This document shows, in pieces, positions 24,775 through 33,667 of a stretch of 64,000 nucleotides of DNA. This DNA comes from Myxococcota bacterium (GTDB taxonomy: Bacteria > Myxococcota_A > UBA9160 > UBA6930), in NCBI GenBank assembly GCA_028285625.1, contig JANQOX010000015.1, forward strand, positions 62,001 to 126,000, read 5' to 3'. The notes under the pieces were generated by a model that saw nothing but the letters and a program-made list of their open reading frames with translations, was not told the DNA's origin and searched no databases. The first letter of the stretch is position 1. Every line of letters starts with the position of its first letter. The translations under genes were made by a program, and so were the position numbers.

Positions 24775-25539
24775 CTAGCCGTCGACCGCCCCGAGAAACG
24801 CCGGCCGCTCACCGCCGCCGTGCACGAGGAGGCTCGCGCCGGTGACGTAGCCGGCGGCGGGAGAGGCGAGGAAGACGCAGACAGAGCCCACGTCGGCCGG
24901 CGTGGCGAGTCGCCCCAGCGGCACCGTGGCGGCCACGCGGGCCTGTGCGGCCTCGTCGCCGTAGTGCAGGTCGGCGAGTTCGGTGGCGACCATGCCGACG
25001 GTGAGCGCGTTGACCCGCACCTTGGGCGCCCACTCGACGGCGAGCGACTGGGTGAGCGAGAGCAGGCCCGCCTTCGCGGCCCCGTAGGCGGCCGTGCCCG
25101 GCGAGGGCCGCGTGGCGCTCACGCTGGCGATGTTCACGATGCAGCCGCCGTCGGGTTGCTCCTGCATCACGGCGTTGGCCTGCTGCGAGAAGTGAAGGGG
25201 CGCCAGCAGGTTCAGCGCCACGATCTTGTCGTGGAAGCGGGGCGAGGCGGTCGCCGCATCGGCGGCGGGCGCGCCTCCGGCGTTGTTCACCAGGACGTCG
25301 ATCCGGCCGTGGCGATCGCGCGCGTGGGCCACGACCGTTGCGATGGCCTCGGGGTCGCGCACGTCCGCCGCCGCGAAGCTCGCCGTGCGTCCATCGCATT
25401 CGGGCAGCGCGTCCGGCTCGGTGCGTCCACAGACCACGACCTCTGCGCCGGCCTCGAGCAGGCGTTCGCTGATGCCACGCCCCACGCCGCGCGCGCCGCC
25501 GGTCACGATGGCGACGCGTCCGCCGAGCTCGGCGCTCAC
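24775..25539 (-). CDS. SDR oxidoreductase, Rv3549c-like
   Basis: A 254-residue short-chain dehydrogenase/reductase: cofactor loop TGGARGVGRG, NNAGG, active-site Ser in VNIASVSATRP and Y-x3-K in AYGAAKAG. RPSPGTAAYGAAKAGLLSLT, VEWAPKVRVNAL and the HGGGERPAFL end match what I recall of mycobacterial Rv3549c, a KstR2-regulon SDR of similar length. The GTG start overlaps the preceding acyl-CoA dehydrogenase stop by four bases. It probably oxidises a hydroxyl in the late steroid-ring pathway; the exact step is not settled. Confidence 0.83.
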   Translation of the reverse strand: MSAELGGRVAIVTGGARGVGRGISERLLEAGAEVVVCGRTEPDALPECDGRTASFAAADVRDPEAIATVVAHARDRHGRIDVLVNNAGGAPAADAATASPRFHDKIVALNLLAPLHFSQQANAVMQEQPDGGCIVNIASVSATRPSPGTAAYGAAKAGLLSLTQSLAVEWAPKVRVNALTVGMVATELADLHYGDEAAQARVAATVPLGRLATPADVGSVCVFLASPAAGYVTGASLLVHGGGERPAFLGAVDG

Positions 25540-26684
25540 GAGCCGCCGTCCAGCAGCATGGCCGCCACGCGCTCGCGGTGGAAGGCGGGCGTGCCGAACA
25601 GGCTCTCGCCGGCTCGCGCGCGCTTGAGATACAGGTGCACGTCGTATTCCCAGGTGAATCCGACCCCGCCGTGGATCTGCATGCTGTCCGCCGCGCAGCG
25701 GAAGGCCGCTTCGGATGCCGTCGCCTTGGCCAGGGCCGCGGCCTGGGGCAGGGCGTCGCCGTCTTCGGCCGCAACGCAGGCGGCGTAGTAGAGCGCCGAC
25801 CGCGCGGCTTCGGTGGCCACCATCATGTCGGCGCACTTGTGCTTGATCGACTGGAACGAGCCGATGGTGCGGCCGAACTGCACGCGCTCCTTGGCGTGAT
25901 CCACCGCCAGGTCGAGGCAGCGCTGGGCCACGCCCACCAGCTCGGCGGCCAGGCCCACGGACGCGAGGTCGAGGATCTTGCGCAGCACGGGGCCCTGCTC
26001 GCCCGGGCGACCCAGGCTGGCTTCGGCGCCGACCGCGACCTCGGCCAGACGGAGGGTCGCCTGCGGCCGCGTGGGGTCCATGGTGGGCACAGCCTCGCAA
26101 GCCAGGCCCGGCGCGTCGCCGCGCACCAGGAAGAGGCCGATGCCGTCGCCCCCGCTGGTGCCCTCGGCCCGGGCCGCGACGATCAGCAGGTCGGCGCTGC
26201 ATCCGTCGATCACGTAGCGGGCTTCGCCATCGAGAACGAAGCCCTGCCCGTCGGCGCGGTAGGTGGCGCGAACCCCGGACGGGTCCCAGTCGCCGCCGGG
26301 TCCGACGGCCGCCAGGCTCACGAGCGTCGAGCCTTCGGCCAGGCTCGGCAGGTGCTCCGCCTGTTGCTGTGCGCTGCCGGCCTGGCAGAGCGCGGCGGCA
26401 CCGACGCATGCGGTGCTGAAGAAGGGCGCCACCAACAGCGACTCGCCGGTCACCTCGAGTAGCGCCGCGAGCTCGACGAAGCCCAGGCCGAGTCCGCCGC
26501 AGTCTTCGGGCACCAGCACGGCGCACCAGCCCAGCTCGCTCGCGATGCGCTTCCACACCCCGGCGTCGAAACCGCCGTCGGCGGCCATCGCCGCGCGCAC
26601 CTGCTCGGACCCCGAGTGGTCGGCGAGAAAGGCCCGCGCCATCTCGCGCAGCTCCTGCTGCTCTTCCGTGAAAGCGAAGTTCAA
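25536..26684 (-). CDS. acyl-CoA dehydrogenase, steroid-type subunit
   Basis: A 382-residue acyl-CoA dehydrogenase-fold protein. Seen: MNFAFTEEQQELREMARAFL at the N-terminus, VQFGRTIGSFQSIKHKCADM and the C-terminal QIHGGVGFTWEYDVHLYLKR. The end of the protein has LFGTPAFHRERV where canonical enzymes carry the catalytic xEGT segment. This is the pattern of the partner subunit in the alpha2beta2 dehydrogenases of steroid catabolism (FadE31-32, FadE33 and relatives). It lies 13 bases after the Rv3548c-like SDR. Which FadE number it equals is not decidable by eye. Confidence 0.83.
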   Translation of the reverse strand: MNFAFTEEQQELREMARAFLADHSGSEQVRAAMAADGGFDAGVWKRIASELGWCAVLVPEDCGGLGLGFVELAALLEVTGESLLVAPFFSTACVGAAALCQAGSAQQQAEHLPSLAEGSTLVSLAAVGPGGDWDPSGVRATYRADGQGFVLDGEARYVIDGCSADLLIVAARAEGTSGGDGIGLFLVRGDAPGLACEAVPTMDPTRPQATLRLAEVAVGAEASLGRPGEQGPVLRKILDLASVGLAAELVGVAQRCLDLAVDHAKERVQFGRTIGSFQSIKHKCADMMVATEAARSALYYAACVAAEDGDALPQAAALAKATASEAAFRCAADSMQIHGGVGFTWEYDVHLYLKRARAGESLFGTPAFHRERVAAMLLDGGS

Positions 26685-26697
26685 GCGCCGGCCCCGC

Positions 26698-27600
26698 CTA
26701 GGTTCCGTAGACCTTCTGGGGCGGCTCGCTCTTGGCGATCAGGTCGGCCACGGCGGCGCCGACCTCGTCGGGGGCCCAGCGCGCACCCTTGTCCACCTTG
26801 GGGCCGGTGCGCCAGCCGTCGGCCACGCTGATCTCGCCGCCGGCGATCTCGAACACGCGCCCGCTCACACCCTTCGACTCGGCGCTGCCGAGCCAGACCA
26901 CCAGCGGCGAGACGTTGGCCGGGTCCATGGCGTCGAAGCCGTCCTCGGGCGCGGCCATCATCTCGGCGAACACCTCTTCGGTCATGCGCGTGCGTGCCGA
27001 AGGCGCGATGGCGTTCACGGTCACGCCGTAGCGCCCCATCTCGGCTGCCTGTACCAGGGTGAGGCCCGCGATGCCGGCCTTGGCCGCCGAGTAGGCGCTC
27101 TGGCCCACCGAGCCCTGAAGCCCGGCGCCACTGCTGGTGTTGATGATGCGCGCGTCCACGGCCTCGCCGGCCTTCGACTGCGCACGCCAGTGCTGGCCCG
27201 CGTGGTGCGATAGGCAGAAGTGGCCCTTCAGATGCACGCGCACCACCGCATCCCACTCGGCTTCGCTCGACGAGACGAACATGCGGTCGCGCACGAAGCC
27301 GGCGTTGTTCACCACCACGTCGAGGCGACCGAAACGGTCGAGGCATTGCTTGACCAGGTCGGCCGTCTGTTCGAAGTCGGCCACGTCGGCGCCGTGGGCG
27401 AAGGCCTTGCCCCCGAGTGCCTCGATCTCGGCCACCACCTCGGCCGCGGGTCCCTCCCCGCCTCCGGTGCCGTCAAGCTCCACGCCGATGTCGTTGACGA
27501 CGACGTTGGCGCCTTCGCGCGCGAAGGCCAGTGCGTGCTCGCGGCCGATGCCGCGGGCCGCACCCGTCACCACCACCGCGCGTCCGTCGCAGATTCCCAT
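26698..27600 (-). CDS. SDR dehydrogenase, Rv3548c-like
   Basis: A 300-residue SDR of the HSD17B4-like (multifunctional enzyme type 2) subtype. Cofactor loop TGAARGIGREHA, then VVVNDIGVELDG, catalytic Ser in IINTSSGAGLQG and Y-x3-K in AYSAAKAG. SARTRMTEEVFAEMM, NVSPLVVWLGSAES and the DKGARWAPDE ending closely match mycobacterial Rv3548c in sequence and length. Relatives oxidise (3R)-hydroxyacyl-CoA esters. It lies between fadA6 and an acyl-CoA dehydrogenase gene in the steroid run. Confidence 0.87.
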   Translation of the reverse strand: MGICDGRAVVVTGAARGIGREHALAFAREGANVVVNDIGVELDGTGGGEGPAAEVVAEIEALGGKAFAHGADVADFEQTADLVKQCLDRFGRLDVVVNNAGFVRDRMFVSSSEAEWDAVVRVHLKGHFCLSHHAGQHWRAQSKAGEAVDARIINTSSGAGLQGSVGQSAYSAAKAGIAGLTLVQAAEMGRYGVTVNAIAPSARTRMTEEVFAEMMAAPEDGFDAMDPANVSPLVVWLGSAESKGVSGRVFEIAGGEISVADGWRTGPKVDKGARWAPDEVGAAVADLIAKSEPPQKVYGT

Positions 27601-27625
27601 GCTGATCTCCCGTTGGCGGCGCGCG

Positions 27626-28777
27626 CTAGAGCCGCTCGATGATGGTGACGTTCGCCTGGCCGCCGCCCTCGCACATGGTCTGCATGCCGTAGCGGCCGCC
27701 GGTGCGCTCGAGCTCGTTCAGCAGGGTCGTCATGAGTCGCGTACCGGTGGCCCCGATCGGGTGCCCCAGCGCGATCGCGCCGCCGTTCACGTTCACCTTG
27801 TCGAGGTCCCAGCCGGTCTCCTTCTGCCAGGCGAGCACCACCGGGGCGAACGCTTCGTTGATCTCCACGAGGTCGATCTGCTCCTTCGTCATGCCGGTCT
27901 TCTCGAGGGCGAACTTCGTGGCCGGGATCGGCGCGGTCAGCATGTAGATCGGGCTGTCGGCCCGCACCGAGAGATGGTGCACTCGCGCCCGCGGCGAGAG
28001 GCCGTGCTCCTTCACCGCGCGCTCGCTGGCGACGAGCATGGCCGAGGCGCCGTCGGAGATCTGGCTGGCCACCGCGGCGGTGAGGCGGCCGCCCTCTTCG
28101 AGGGTCTTGAGGCTCGCCATCTTCTCGAGGCTCGTGCCCCGGCGCGGGCCCTCGTCGGTGGTGACGTCGCCGTAGGGGATGATCTCGTTCTCGAAGCGGC
28201 CCTCGTCGATGGCGCGCAGCGCCCGCTCGTGGCTCTCGAGGGCGAAGCGTTCCATGTCCTCGCGCGAGATGTCCCACTTCTCGGCGATCATCTCGGCCCC
28301 GCGAAACTGCGAGACCTCCTGGTCGCCGTAGCGGTCGGCCCAGCCCTTGCTGCCGGCGAAGGGCGTCTCGAAGCCCATGGGCTCGGCCAGCGTCATGGCC
28401 GACGAGATCGGGATCATGCTCATGTTCTGGACGCCGCCGGCCACCACCAGGTCGCTGGTGCCGCTCATCACCGCCTGCGCGGCGAAGTGCACCGACTGCT
28501 GGCTCGACCCGCACTGGCGGTCGATGGTGACGCCGGGCACGTGCTCGGGCAGTCCCGCCGCCAGCCAGCAGGTGCGCGCAATGTCGCCCGCCTGCGGCCC
28601 GATGGTGTCGCAGCAGCCGAACACGACGTCCTCGACCGCGTTCGGGTCGACGCCGGTGCGCTGCATCAGTCCGTCGATCACGTGGGCGCCGAGGTCGGCG
28701 GGGTGTGCGCTGGCGAGCCCGCCGCCGCGCTTGCCGACGGGGGTGCGCACTGCATCGATCAGGTAGGCCTCGGCCAT
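27626..28777 (-). CDS. fadA6: acetyl-CoA acyltransferase (thiolase) FadA6-like
   Basis: A 383-residue degradative thiolase. The nucleophile Cys is in DRQCGSSQQS, and the C-terminal GGAIALGHPIGATG and CEGGGQANVTIIERL give the second active-site His and Cys. IDAVRTPVGKRGGGLA, QIEIN-type NEAFAPVVLAW and SVRADSPIYMLTAPIPATK match mycobacterial FadA6, the thiolase that cleaves the ring-opened C/D product. It sits 18 bases after an acyl-CoA dehydrogenase and 25 before the Rv3548c-like SDR. This is one of the strongest anchors for a KstR2-type pathway here. Confidence 0.92.
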   Translation of the reverse strand: MAEAYLIDAVRTPVGKRGGGLASAHPADLGAHVIDGLMQRTGVDPNAVEDVVFGCCDTIGPQAGDIARTCWLAAGLPEHVPGVTIDRQCGSSQQSVHFAAQAVMSGTSDLVVAGGVQNMSMIPISSAMTLAEPMGFETPFAGSKGWADRYGDQEVSQFRGAEMIAEKWDISREDMERFALESHERALRAIDEGRFENEIIPYGDVTTDEGPRRGTSLEKMASLKTLEEGGRLTAAVASQISDGASAMLVASERAVKEHGLSPRARVHHLSVRADSPIYMLTAPIPATKFALEKTGMTKEQIDLVEINEAFAPVVLAWQKETGWDLDKVNVNGGAIALGHPIGATGTRLMTTLLNELERTGGRYGMQTMCEGGGQANVTIIERL

Positions 28778-28795
28778 GGGGGTTCTCCGTTTCGT

Positions 28796-29860
28796 CTAGA
28801 GGGGTTCGGCGTCGGCGAACGTCGTGCCCGCGCCGAGGGGGGCCGCCGATTGGAGGACGGCGTCCTCGACCCGACGGCGATGGAAGGTGCTGCGCCCGTA
28901 GGCCTGTTCGAGCGACCAGGCGCGCCGCATCCAAAGGTGCAGGTCCTGCTCCCAGGTGTAGCCCAGGGCGCCGTGCACCTGGAGTGCGGTTCGCGCGGCG
29001 TGCGTCGCCGCATCGCTCGCCGCGACCTTGGCCATGGAAACGTCGCGGCTTCGGTGCGCGGAGTCGCTGGCCACCGAGAACGCGGCGCGGTGCACCACCG
29101 GTCGCGCGTACTCGAGTGACACCTTGCAGTCGGCGAGCATGTGCTTCACCGCCTGGAACGATCCGATGGGCTTGCCGAACTGCTTGCGCTCTTCGGCGTA
29201 GGCCGCGGCCATGCTGATCAGCTGGTCGGCCACGCCCAGTTGCTCTGCGGCGGCGGCGAGTGCGCCGCGATCGAGTGCCGCCGTCTGCAGGGCGCGCCCG
29301 CTTCGGCCTTCGGCCAGTCGGGTGGCGTCACTCGCCTCGAAGGCCACGCTGAACAGCCGGCGTGAGGGGTCGTTGCCCGGCTCTTCGGTGGCGGTGATGT
29401 CGTCGGGCCGCAGGGCGTGCACCGCGTCGCCGCTTCGCAGCAGCAGCAGGGTCGCCACGTCGGCGTCGGTCACGAAGGGGCTGGCCGCGTGGCCCACGGC
29501 CACCACCGCCTCGCCGCGCGCAATCGGCGCCAGCCAGCGCGTGGCCGCGCCGCTGCCCGCTGCCGCGAGCAGCGGCGCGGCGACCGCCGCGGTAGCGATG
29601 GCGGGCTCGGGCAGGGCCGCGCGTCCCAGCTCTTCGAACACCAGCACGGCCGTGGTCTCGTCCATGCCGAGCCCGTCGTGGGCCTCGTCGACCAGCAGCC
29701 CGGGCACGCCCATCTCGGCGAGCTTCTTCCAAAGCGCCGGGTCGTGGGCGCGGCCCGCGTCCCACTGCGCGCGCACGTGCTCGGGCGTGCACTCCTTCGC
29801 CAGGAAGTCGCGCACCGTGGTCTGGAACAGCAGCTGGTCTTCGTCGAAGGTGAAGTCCAT
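28796..29860 (-). CDS. acyl-CoA dehydrogenase, steroid-type subunit
   Basis: A 354-residue acyl-CoA dehydrogenase-fold protein. N-terminus MDFTFDEDQLLFQTTVRDFL, core KQFGKPIGSFQAVKHMLADC, C-terminus LQVHGALGYTWEQDLHLWM. As in the protein at 25536, the canonical xEGT catalytic segment is absent (it ends SLEQAYGRSTFHRRRV), suggesting the non-canonical half of a heteromeric dehydrogenase. The fadE31-like gene directly upstream is the likely partner. A 9-codon near-copy of its 5' end lies just before it (29863-29892). Confidence 0.83.
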   Translation of the reverse strand: MDFTFDEDQLLFQTTVRDFLAKECTPEHVRAQWDAGRAHDPALWKKLAEMGVPGLLVDEAHDGLGMDETTAVLVFEELGRAALPEPAIATAAVAAPLLAAAGSGAATRWLAPIARGEAVVAVGHAASPFVTDADVATLLLLRSGDAVHALRPDDITATEEPGNDPSRRLFSVAFEASDATRLAEGRSGRALQTAALDRGALAAAAEQLGVADQLISMAAAYAEERKQFGKPIGSFQAVKHMLADCKVSLEYARPVVHRAAFSVASDSAHRSRDVSMAKVAASDAATHAARTALQVHGALGYTWEQDLHLWMRRAWSLEQAYGRSTFHRRRVEDAVLQSAAPLGAGTTFADAEPL

Positions 29861-29862
29861 CG

Positions 29863-29892
29863 TTATCTCGACCCGCCGAACGTGAAGTCCAT
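29863..29892 (-). repeat. short duplicate of a fadE 5' end (MDFTF-)
   Basis: ATGGACTTCACGTTCG here repeats, with 15 of 16 bases identical, the first bases of the acyl-CoA dehydrogenase gene that starts 32 bases later. The copy reads MDFTFGGSR and stops. It is either a tandem duplication or the stump of a lost dehydrogenase gene; a leader-peptide role is conceivable but unsupported. Confidence 0.55.
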
Positions 29893-29894
29893 GG

Positions 29895-31052
29895 CTACCT
29901 CGGCAGCCCGAGCAGCCGCTCGGCGATGACGTTGCGCTGGATCTCGTTGGTGCCCGCGTAGATGGGGCCCGAGAGCGCGAAGATGTAGCCGTCGAGCCAG
30001 TCGCCCACGCCGCCTGCCGAAGGGGCGCCGGGCAGCAGCTCGGCGCGCACGCCCAGGATCTCGAGCGCCAGCTCGTGCATGGCCAGGTCGAGCTCGGACC
30101 AGAAGATCTTGTTGAGCGACGCCTCGGCGCCGATCTTGCCGCCCGCGAGCAACCGCGAGACCGTGCGGTAGGTCTCGAGGGTGTAGGCCTCGGCGCGCAT
30201 CCAGCAGTCCACCACGCGCTCGCGCACCGCGGGCCCCACCTCGGCCTCGTTTTCCTGGTAGAGCGCCACCAGTCGCGCGGCCGTCTGCTGAAAGCGCGCG
30301 GGGCTTCGCAGCATGAGGCCGCGCTCGAAGCCTGCGGTGGCCATGGCGACCGACCAGCCCGCGCCCTCGTCGCCCAGCAGGTGCTCGCAGGGCACCCGCG
30401 CGTCGTCGAAGAAGACCTCGGCAAAGGCGGCCTTGTGGTTCAGCTTCTCGATCGGCCGCACGGTCACGCCGGGCGTGTCGAGGGGCACGAGGATGAAGCT
30501 CAGGCCCCGGTGTCGCTCCGACTCGGCGTCGGTGCGGAACATGCCGAACAGCCAGTGGGCGTAGGCGCCGCGGCTCGCCCAGGTCTTCTGGCCGTTGATC
30601 ACGTAGTGGTCGCCGTCGCGCACGGCGGTGCTCTGGATGTTGGCCATGTCGCTGCCGGCGTTCGGCTCGGACCAGCCCTGGGCCCAGACCTCTTCGGAGG
30701 ACGCCATCTTCGGCAGAAAGCGCGCCTTCTGGGCGTCGGTGCCGAACTCCATGATGGTCGGCCCCAACAGGAAGATGCCGTTCTGGTTCACGCGGCCGGG
30801 CGCGCCCGCCTGGTAGTACTCTTCTTCGAAGATCAGCCAGGTGAGCAGGTCGGCACCGCGGCCACCGTATTCGACGGGCCAGGGCACCATGGCGTAGCCG
30901 CCGTCGTGGAGCGTGCGCTCCCATGCGCGATGGGCCTCGAAGCCCTCGGGCGTATCGAACGACGCCAGTGGCTCGTTCGGCACGTGGGCCTCGAGCCAGG
31001 CGCGGGCCTCGGCGCGGAATGCGCTCTGTTCGGGGGTGTAGGAGAGATCCAT
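29895..31052 (-). CDS. fadE31: acyl-CoA dehydrogenase, FadE31-like
   Basis: A 385-residue acyl-CoA dehydrogenase. Features: MDLSYTPEQSAFRAEARAWL, EEEYYQAGAPGRVNQNG, QGWSEPNAGSDMAN, INGQKTWASRGAYA, LNKIFWSELDLAMHE and the C-terminal GPIYAGTNEIQRNVIAERLL. The canonical catalytic Glu of xEGT is Ala, as in mycobacterial FadE31, which it resembles closely by eye. It is 9 bases after echA20 in the same run. It probably forms a heteromer with the adjacent dehydrogenase at 28796 and acts on the CoA ester left after opening of ring C. Confidence 0.85.
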   Translation of the reverse strand: MDLSYTPEQSAFRAEARAWLEAHVPNEPLASFDTPEGFEAHRAWERTLHDGGYAMVPWPVEYGGRGADLLTWLIFEEEYYQAGAPGRVNQNGIFLLGPTIMEFGTDAQKARFLPKMASSEEVWAQGWSEPNAGSDMANIQSTAVRDGDHYVINGQKTWASRGAYAHWLFGMFRTDAESERHRGLSFILVPLDTPGVTVRPIEKLNHKAAFAEVFFDDARVPCEHLLGDEGAGWSVAMATAGFERGLMLRSPARFQQTAARLVALYQENEAEVGPAVRERVVDCWMRAEAYTLETYRTVSRLLAGGKIGAEASLNKIFWSELDLAMHELALEILGVRAELLPGAPSAGGVGDWLDGYIFALSGPIYAGTNEIQRNVIAERLLGLPR

Positions 31053-31061
31053 CCGTCGGGA

Positions 31062-31835
31062 CTACTTCGTGCCTTGGGGTTCGTTGCCGGAGAAGTCGGC
31101 GTCGCGCTTCTCGACGAAGGCGTCACGTGCCTCCTGGGAGTCGGGCGAGGTGTACAGCTCGAGGGTAAAGCCCTGCTCGTACCGGTAGCTCTCCTTCGGG
31201 TCGAGCAGCTCGATGCCGTTCAGCGACCACTTGGCCAGGCGCAGGGCCTTGGGGCTCTTGCTGGCGATGGTGCGCGCCAGGGCGAGCGCCTCGTCGCGCA
31301 GCTTCTCGCGCGGCACCACCGACTCGACGCCGCCGATGCGCAGCGCCTCGGCGGCGTCGATGGGCTCGGCGGTGTAGAGCATGCGGCGCGTCTTCTGCAT
31401 GCCGAACATCCGCATCAGGTGGGTCGCCGCACCGAGGGCCCCGCGGTCGATCTCGGTGAGCGCGAAGGTGGCGTCGTCCGAGGCGACGACGAAGTCCGAC
31501 GAGCCGGCGATGCCGATCCCCCCGCCGATGCAGTAGCCGTGGACGGCCGAGATGACCGGCACCGGACAGTCGTAGATGGCGGCGAAGGTGTCGTAGCAGC
31601 CGCGGTTCACGTCGACGATCTTGGTGCCGTCGGCCTGCAGCTCCTTGATGTCCACCCCCGCCTGGAACCCGCGGCCGTCCGCGCGGATCACCACGCAGTG
31701 GACGTCGTCGCGCTGTCCCAGGGCCCGCATCTTGTCGGCGAACTCGCGCCAGCCCGCACTGCCCAGCGCGTTGACCGGCGGGTTGGCGATCACCAGCTCG
31801 GCCACGCCTTCGTGCTCGTGGAGTTCGAGAGCCAT
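31062..31835 (-). CDS. echA20: crotonase-fold ring-D hydrolase EchA20-like
   Basis: A 257-residue crotonase-superfamily protein. Oxyanion-hole elements are GRGFQAGVDIKEL and VHGYCIGGGIGIAG; ALTEIDRGALGAATHLMRMFG follows. In mycobacteria EchA20 (Rv3550) hydrolyses HIEC-CoA and thereby opens steroid ring D. The match rests on overall resemblance and on its place directly between ipdC and fadE31, next to ipdAB. The ATG at 31835 follows the ipdC stop by 8 bases. Confidence 0.87.
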   Translation of the reverse strand: MALELHEHEGVAELVIANPPVNALGSAGWREFADKMRALGQRDDVHCVVIRADGRGFQAGVDIKELQADGTKIVDVNRGCYDTFAAIYDCPVPVISAVHGYCIGGGIGIAGSSDFVVASDDATFALTEIDRGALGAATHLMRMFGMQKTRRMLYTAEPIDAAEALRIGGVESVVPREKLRDEALALARTIASKSPKALRLAKWSLNGIELLDPKESYRYEQGFTLELYTSPDSQEARDAFVEKRDADFSGNEPQGTK

Positions 31836-31843
31836 GGCTTCTC

Positions 31844-32899
31844 CTAGGGTGCGAGCGCCTTGAGCGTGCGCTCGGCCTCGTCGGTGATGCGCGCCACCAG
31901 CTCGGCGCAGGTGGGCCGGTCGTCGATCAGGCCCGTGACGGTGCCGCTGGGCAGGTAGCCGCCGATCGGGTCGCCGTCGGTCATGGCGCGCTTGGCGAGC
32001 ATCGGCGCGTTGGCCGCCATCAACACCTGCGAGCGCGAGAGCTTTTCGTTGCGCTGCATGGCCAGGGCCGATCGCAGCAGGTCCGCCACGCTCGCCCCGG
32101 TCTCGCGGCGGAACGCCAGGCCGTTGCGCACCGCGAACACGAGCTTCGCCAGCGGGCCCTTGCCCTCGAGCCCCGCCACCAGCTCGTTGCGCACGACCCG
32201 CTGGGGCATGCCGTCGATCTCGGTGGTGACCAGCACGTCGGCCACGGCGGCATCCAGGTAGCGCTCGGCGGTGGCGTCGGGCACCGGGCTCTCGCGCGTC
32301 AGCAGGAAGCGCGTGCCCATGGCGACGCCCGCCGCGCCGAAGGCCAGGGCGGCCACCAGTCCGCGCCCGTCGCGAAACCCGCCGGCCGCGACCACGGGTA
32401 CCGACACCGCGTCGGCGCAAGCCGAGACCAGCAGCGAGGTCGGCACCGTACCGGTGTGGCCGCCGCCCTCGCCGCCCTGGACCACGATGGCGTCGGCGCC
32501 CAGCTGCTCGGCCTTGATCGCGTGCTTCACGGCGCCGCAGGTGGGCATGCAGACGACGCCGGCGTCCTTGAGCGTCCGGATCAGGTCGGCCGACGGGGCA
32601 CGGTTGTAGCCCGCCGCGCGGACGCCCCGGCGGATGATCGCCTCGGTGATCACGTCGGCGCCGGGCGCGTCCATCAGGAAGTTCACGCCGAATGGCCGGT
32701 CGGTGAGCGCCTGGGTGCGCTCGATGGCCGCTTCGACCTCGGCGGGCGGAATCGTCGCTGCGGCGAGGAAGCCGAAGGCACCGGCGTTCGAGACCGCCGC
32801 CACCAGCTCGGGCGTGGCCACCCAGCCCATGCCCGTCTGCACCACGGGCACGCGCGCTCCGAGAAGCTCGCAGAGGGGGGTGTGCAGGGGGGAGGCCAC
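31844..32899 (-). CDS. ipdC: flavin oxidoreductase IpdC-like (nitronate monooxygenase fold)
   Basis: A 351-residue FMN-binding TIM-barrel protein of the nitronate monooxygenase/enoyl reductase group. Seen: VPVVQTGMGWVATPELVAAV, FGVNFLMDAPGA, VVQGGEGGGHTG, VPVVAAGGFRDGRGL and GAAGVAMGTRFL (phosphate-binding). The catalytic His of true nitronate monooxygenases is in the GGHTG context. Position between ipdB and echA20 matches mycobacterial ipdC, thought to set the ring double bond that allows EchA20 to act. A GTG start lies three bases after the ipdB stop. Confidence 0.88.
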   Translation of the reverse strand: MASPLHTPLCELLGARVPVVQTGMGWVATPELVAAVSNAGAFGFLAAATIPPAEVEAAIERTQALTDRPFGVNFLMDAPGADVITEAIIRRGVRAAGYNRAPSADLIRTLKDAGVVCMPTCGAVKHAIKAEQLGADAIVVQGGEGGGHTGTVPTSLLVSACADAVSVPVVAAGGFRDGRGLVAALAFGAAGVAMGTRFLLTRESPVPDATAERYLDAAVADVLVTTEIDGMPQRVVRNELVAGLEGKGPLAKLVFAVRNGLAFRRETGASVADLLRSALAMQRNEKLSRSQVLMAANAPMLAKRAMTDGDPIGGYLPSGTVTGLIDDRPTCAELVARITDEAERTLKALAP

Positions 32900-32902
32900 G
32901 GT

Positions 32903-33667
32903 CTAGTGCGGGACCTCGCGGCTGCGCGCGTCGCGCGGATCGAGCTGCTCCCGAATGATCGCCAGCTCGTCGGCGGTCGGCGCGCGCGTCTCGGGCACCG
33001 CCTCGTCGATCGCCAGTTCGAAGCCGGTCTGGGCCACCACCTCGTCCACGGTCGTTCCCGGGTGCACCGATCGCAGTCGCATGCGCTGGTCGTCGGTCTC
33101 GAAATCGAAGACGCCCAGGTTCGAGACCACGCGACGGATCTCGTGGAAGCGACTGGCCTCGGGGCCGAGGGCGCGCGCGCGGTCGTATCCCACGCCCGAC
33201 ACGACGTCGACCTCGGGCACGAAGACCTTGGCCGAGTGGTTCGGCACCCAGTAGCTGGTGGTGTGGCTGATGGTGTTGCCCGGCGCGCCCCGCATACCCA
33301 GCAGCTGGGCCTTGGGCTTTTCGTGCGCGCCGATGCACGCGAAGTTGTGGTTGCCGTAGCGGTCGATCTGGCTGGCCGTCATCACCACGTGGCGTCGCCC
33401 GTTCCACAGCAGGTCGAACACGCTGCGGAAGGGCAGCCAGCTCTCGACCACCGCTTCGTCCGTGGGCGCACCACTCACCGGCGCCACGTCGTCGCGCAGG
33501 TAGGCCACGCCGTCGGTCATCATCAGGTCGGGCTCGAAGGTGAGCTTGGCGAGCTTTGCGCCAATCGCCGGGATCGAACCGAAGCAGCTGGCCAGGCGCT
33601 CGCCGTCGCCGCGAAACGCGTCGGCGACCGCGACGGCACAGAACTCGGCGCGGGTCGCTTCGCTCAC
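32903..33667 (-). CDS. ipdB: ring-C hydrolase IpdB-like (CoA-transferase beta fold)
   Basis: A 254-residue protein of the CoA-transferase beta-subunit fold. ASCFGSIPAIGAKLAKLT, DLMMTDGVAYL, DRYGNHNFACIG and RGAPGNTISHTTSYWVPNHS are visible. In Mycobacterium and Rhodococcus IpdA and IpdB form a heteromer that hydrolyses the COCHEA-CoA ring rather than transferring CoA, opening the last steroid ring. The GTG start overlaps the ipdA stop by four bases, consistent with a coupled two-subunit enzyme. Confidence 0.9.
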   Translation of the reverse strand: MSEATRAEFCAVAVADAFRGDGERLASCFGSIPAIGAKLAKLTFEPDLMMTDGVAYLRDDVAPVSGAPTDEAVVESWLPFRSVFDLLWNGRRHVVMTASQIDRYGNHNFACIGAHEKPKAQLLGMRGAPGNTISHTTSYWVPNHSAKVFVPEVDVVSGVGYDRARALGPEASRFHEIRRVVSNLGVFDFETDDQRMRLRSVHPGTTVDEVVAQTGFELAIDEAVPETRAPTADELAIIREQLDPRDARSREVPH

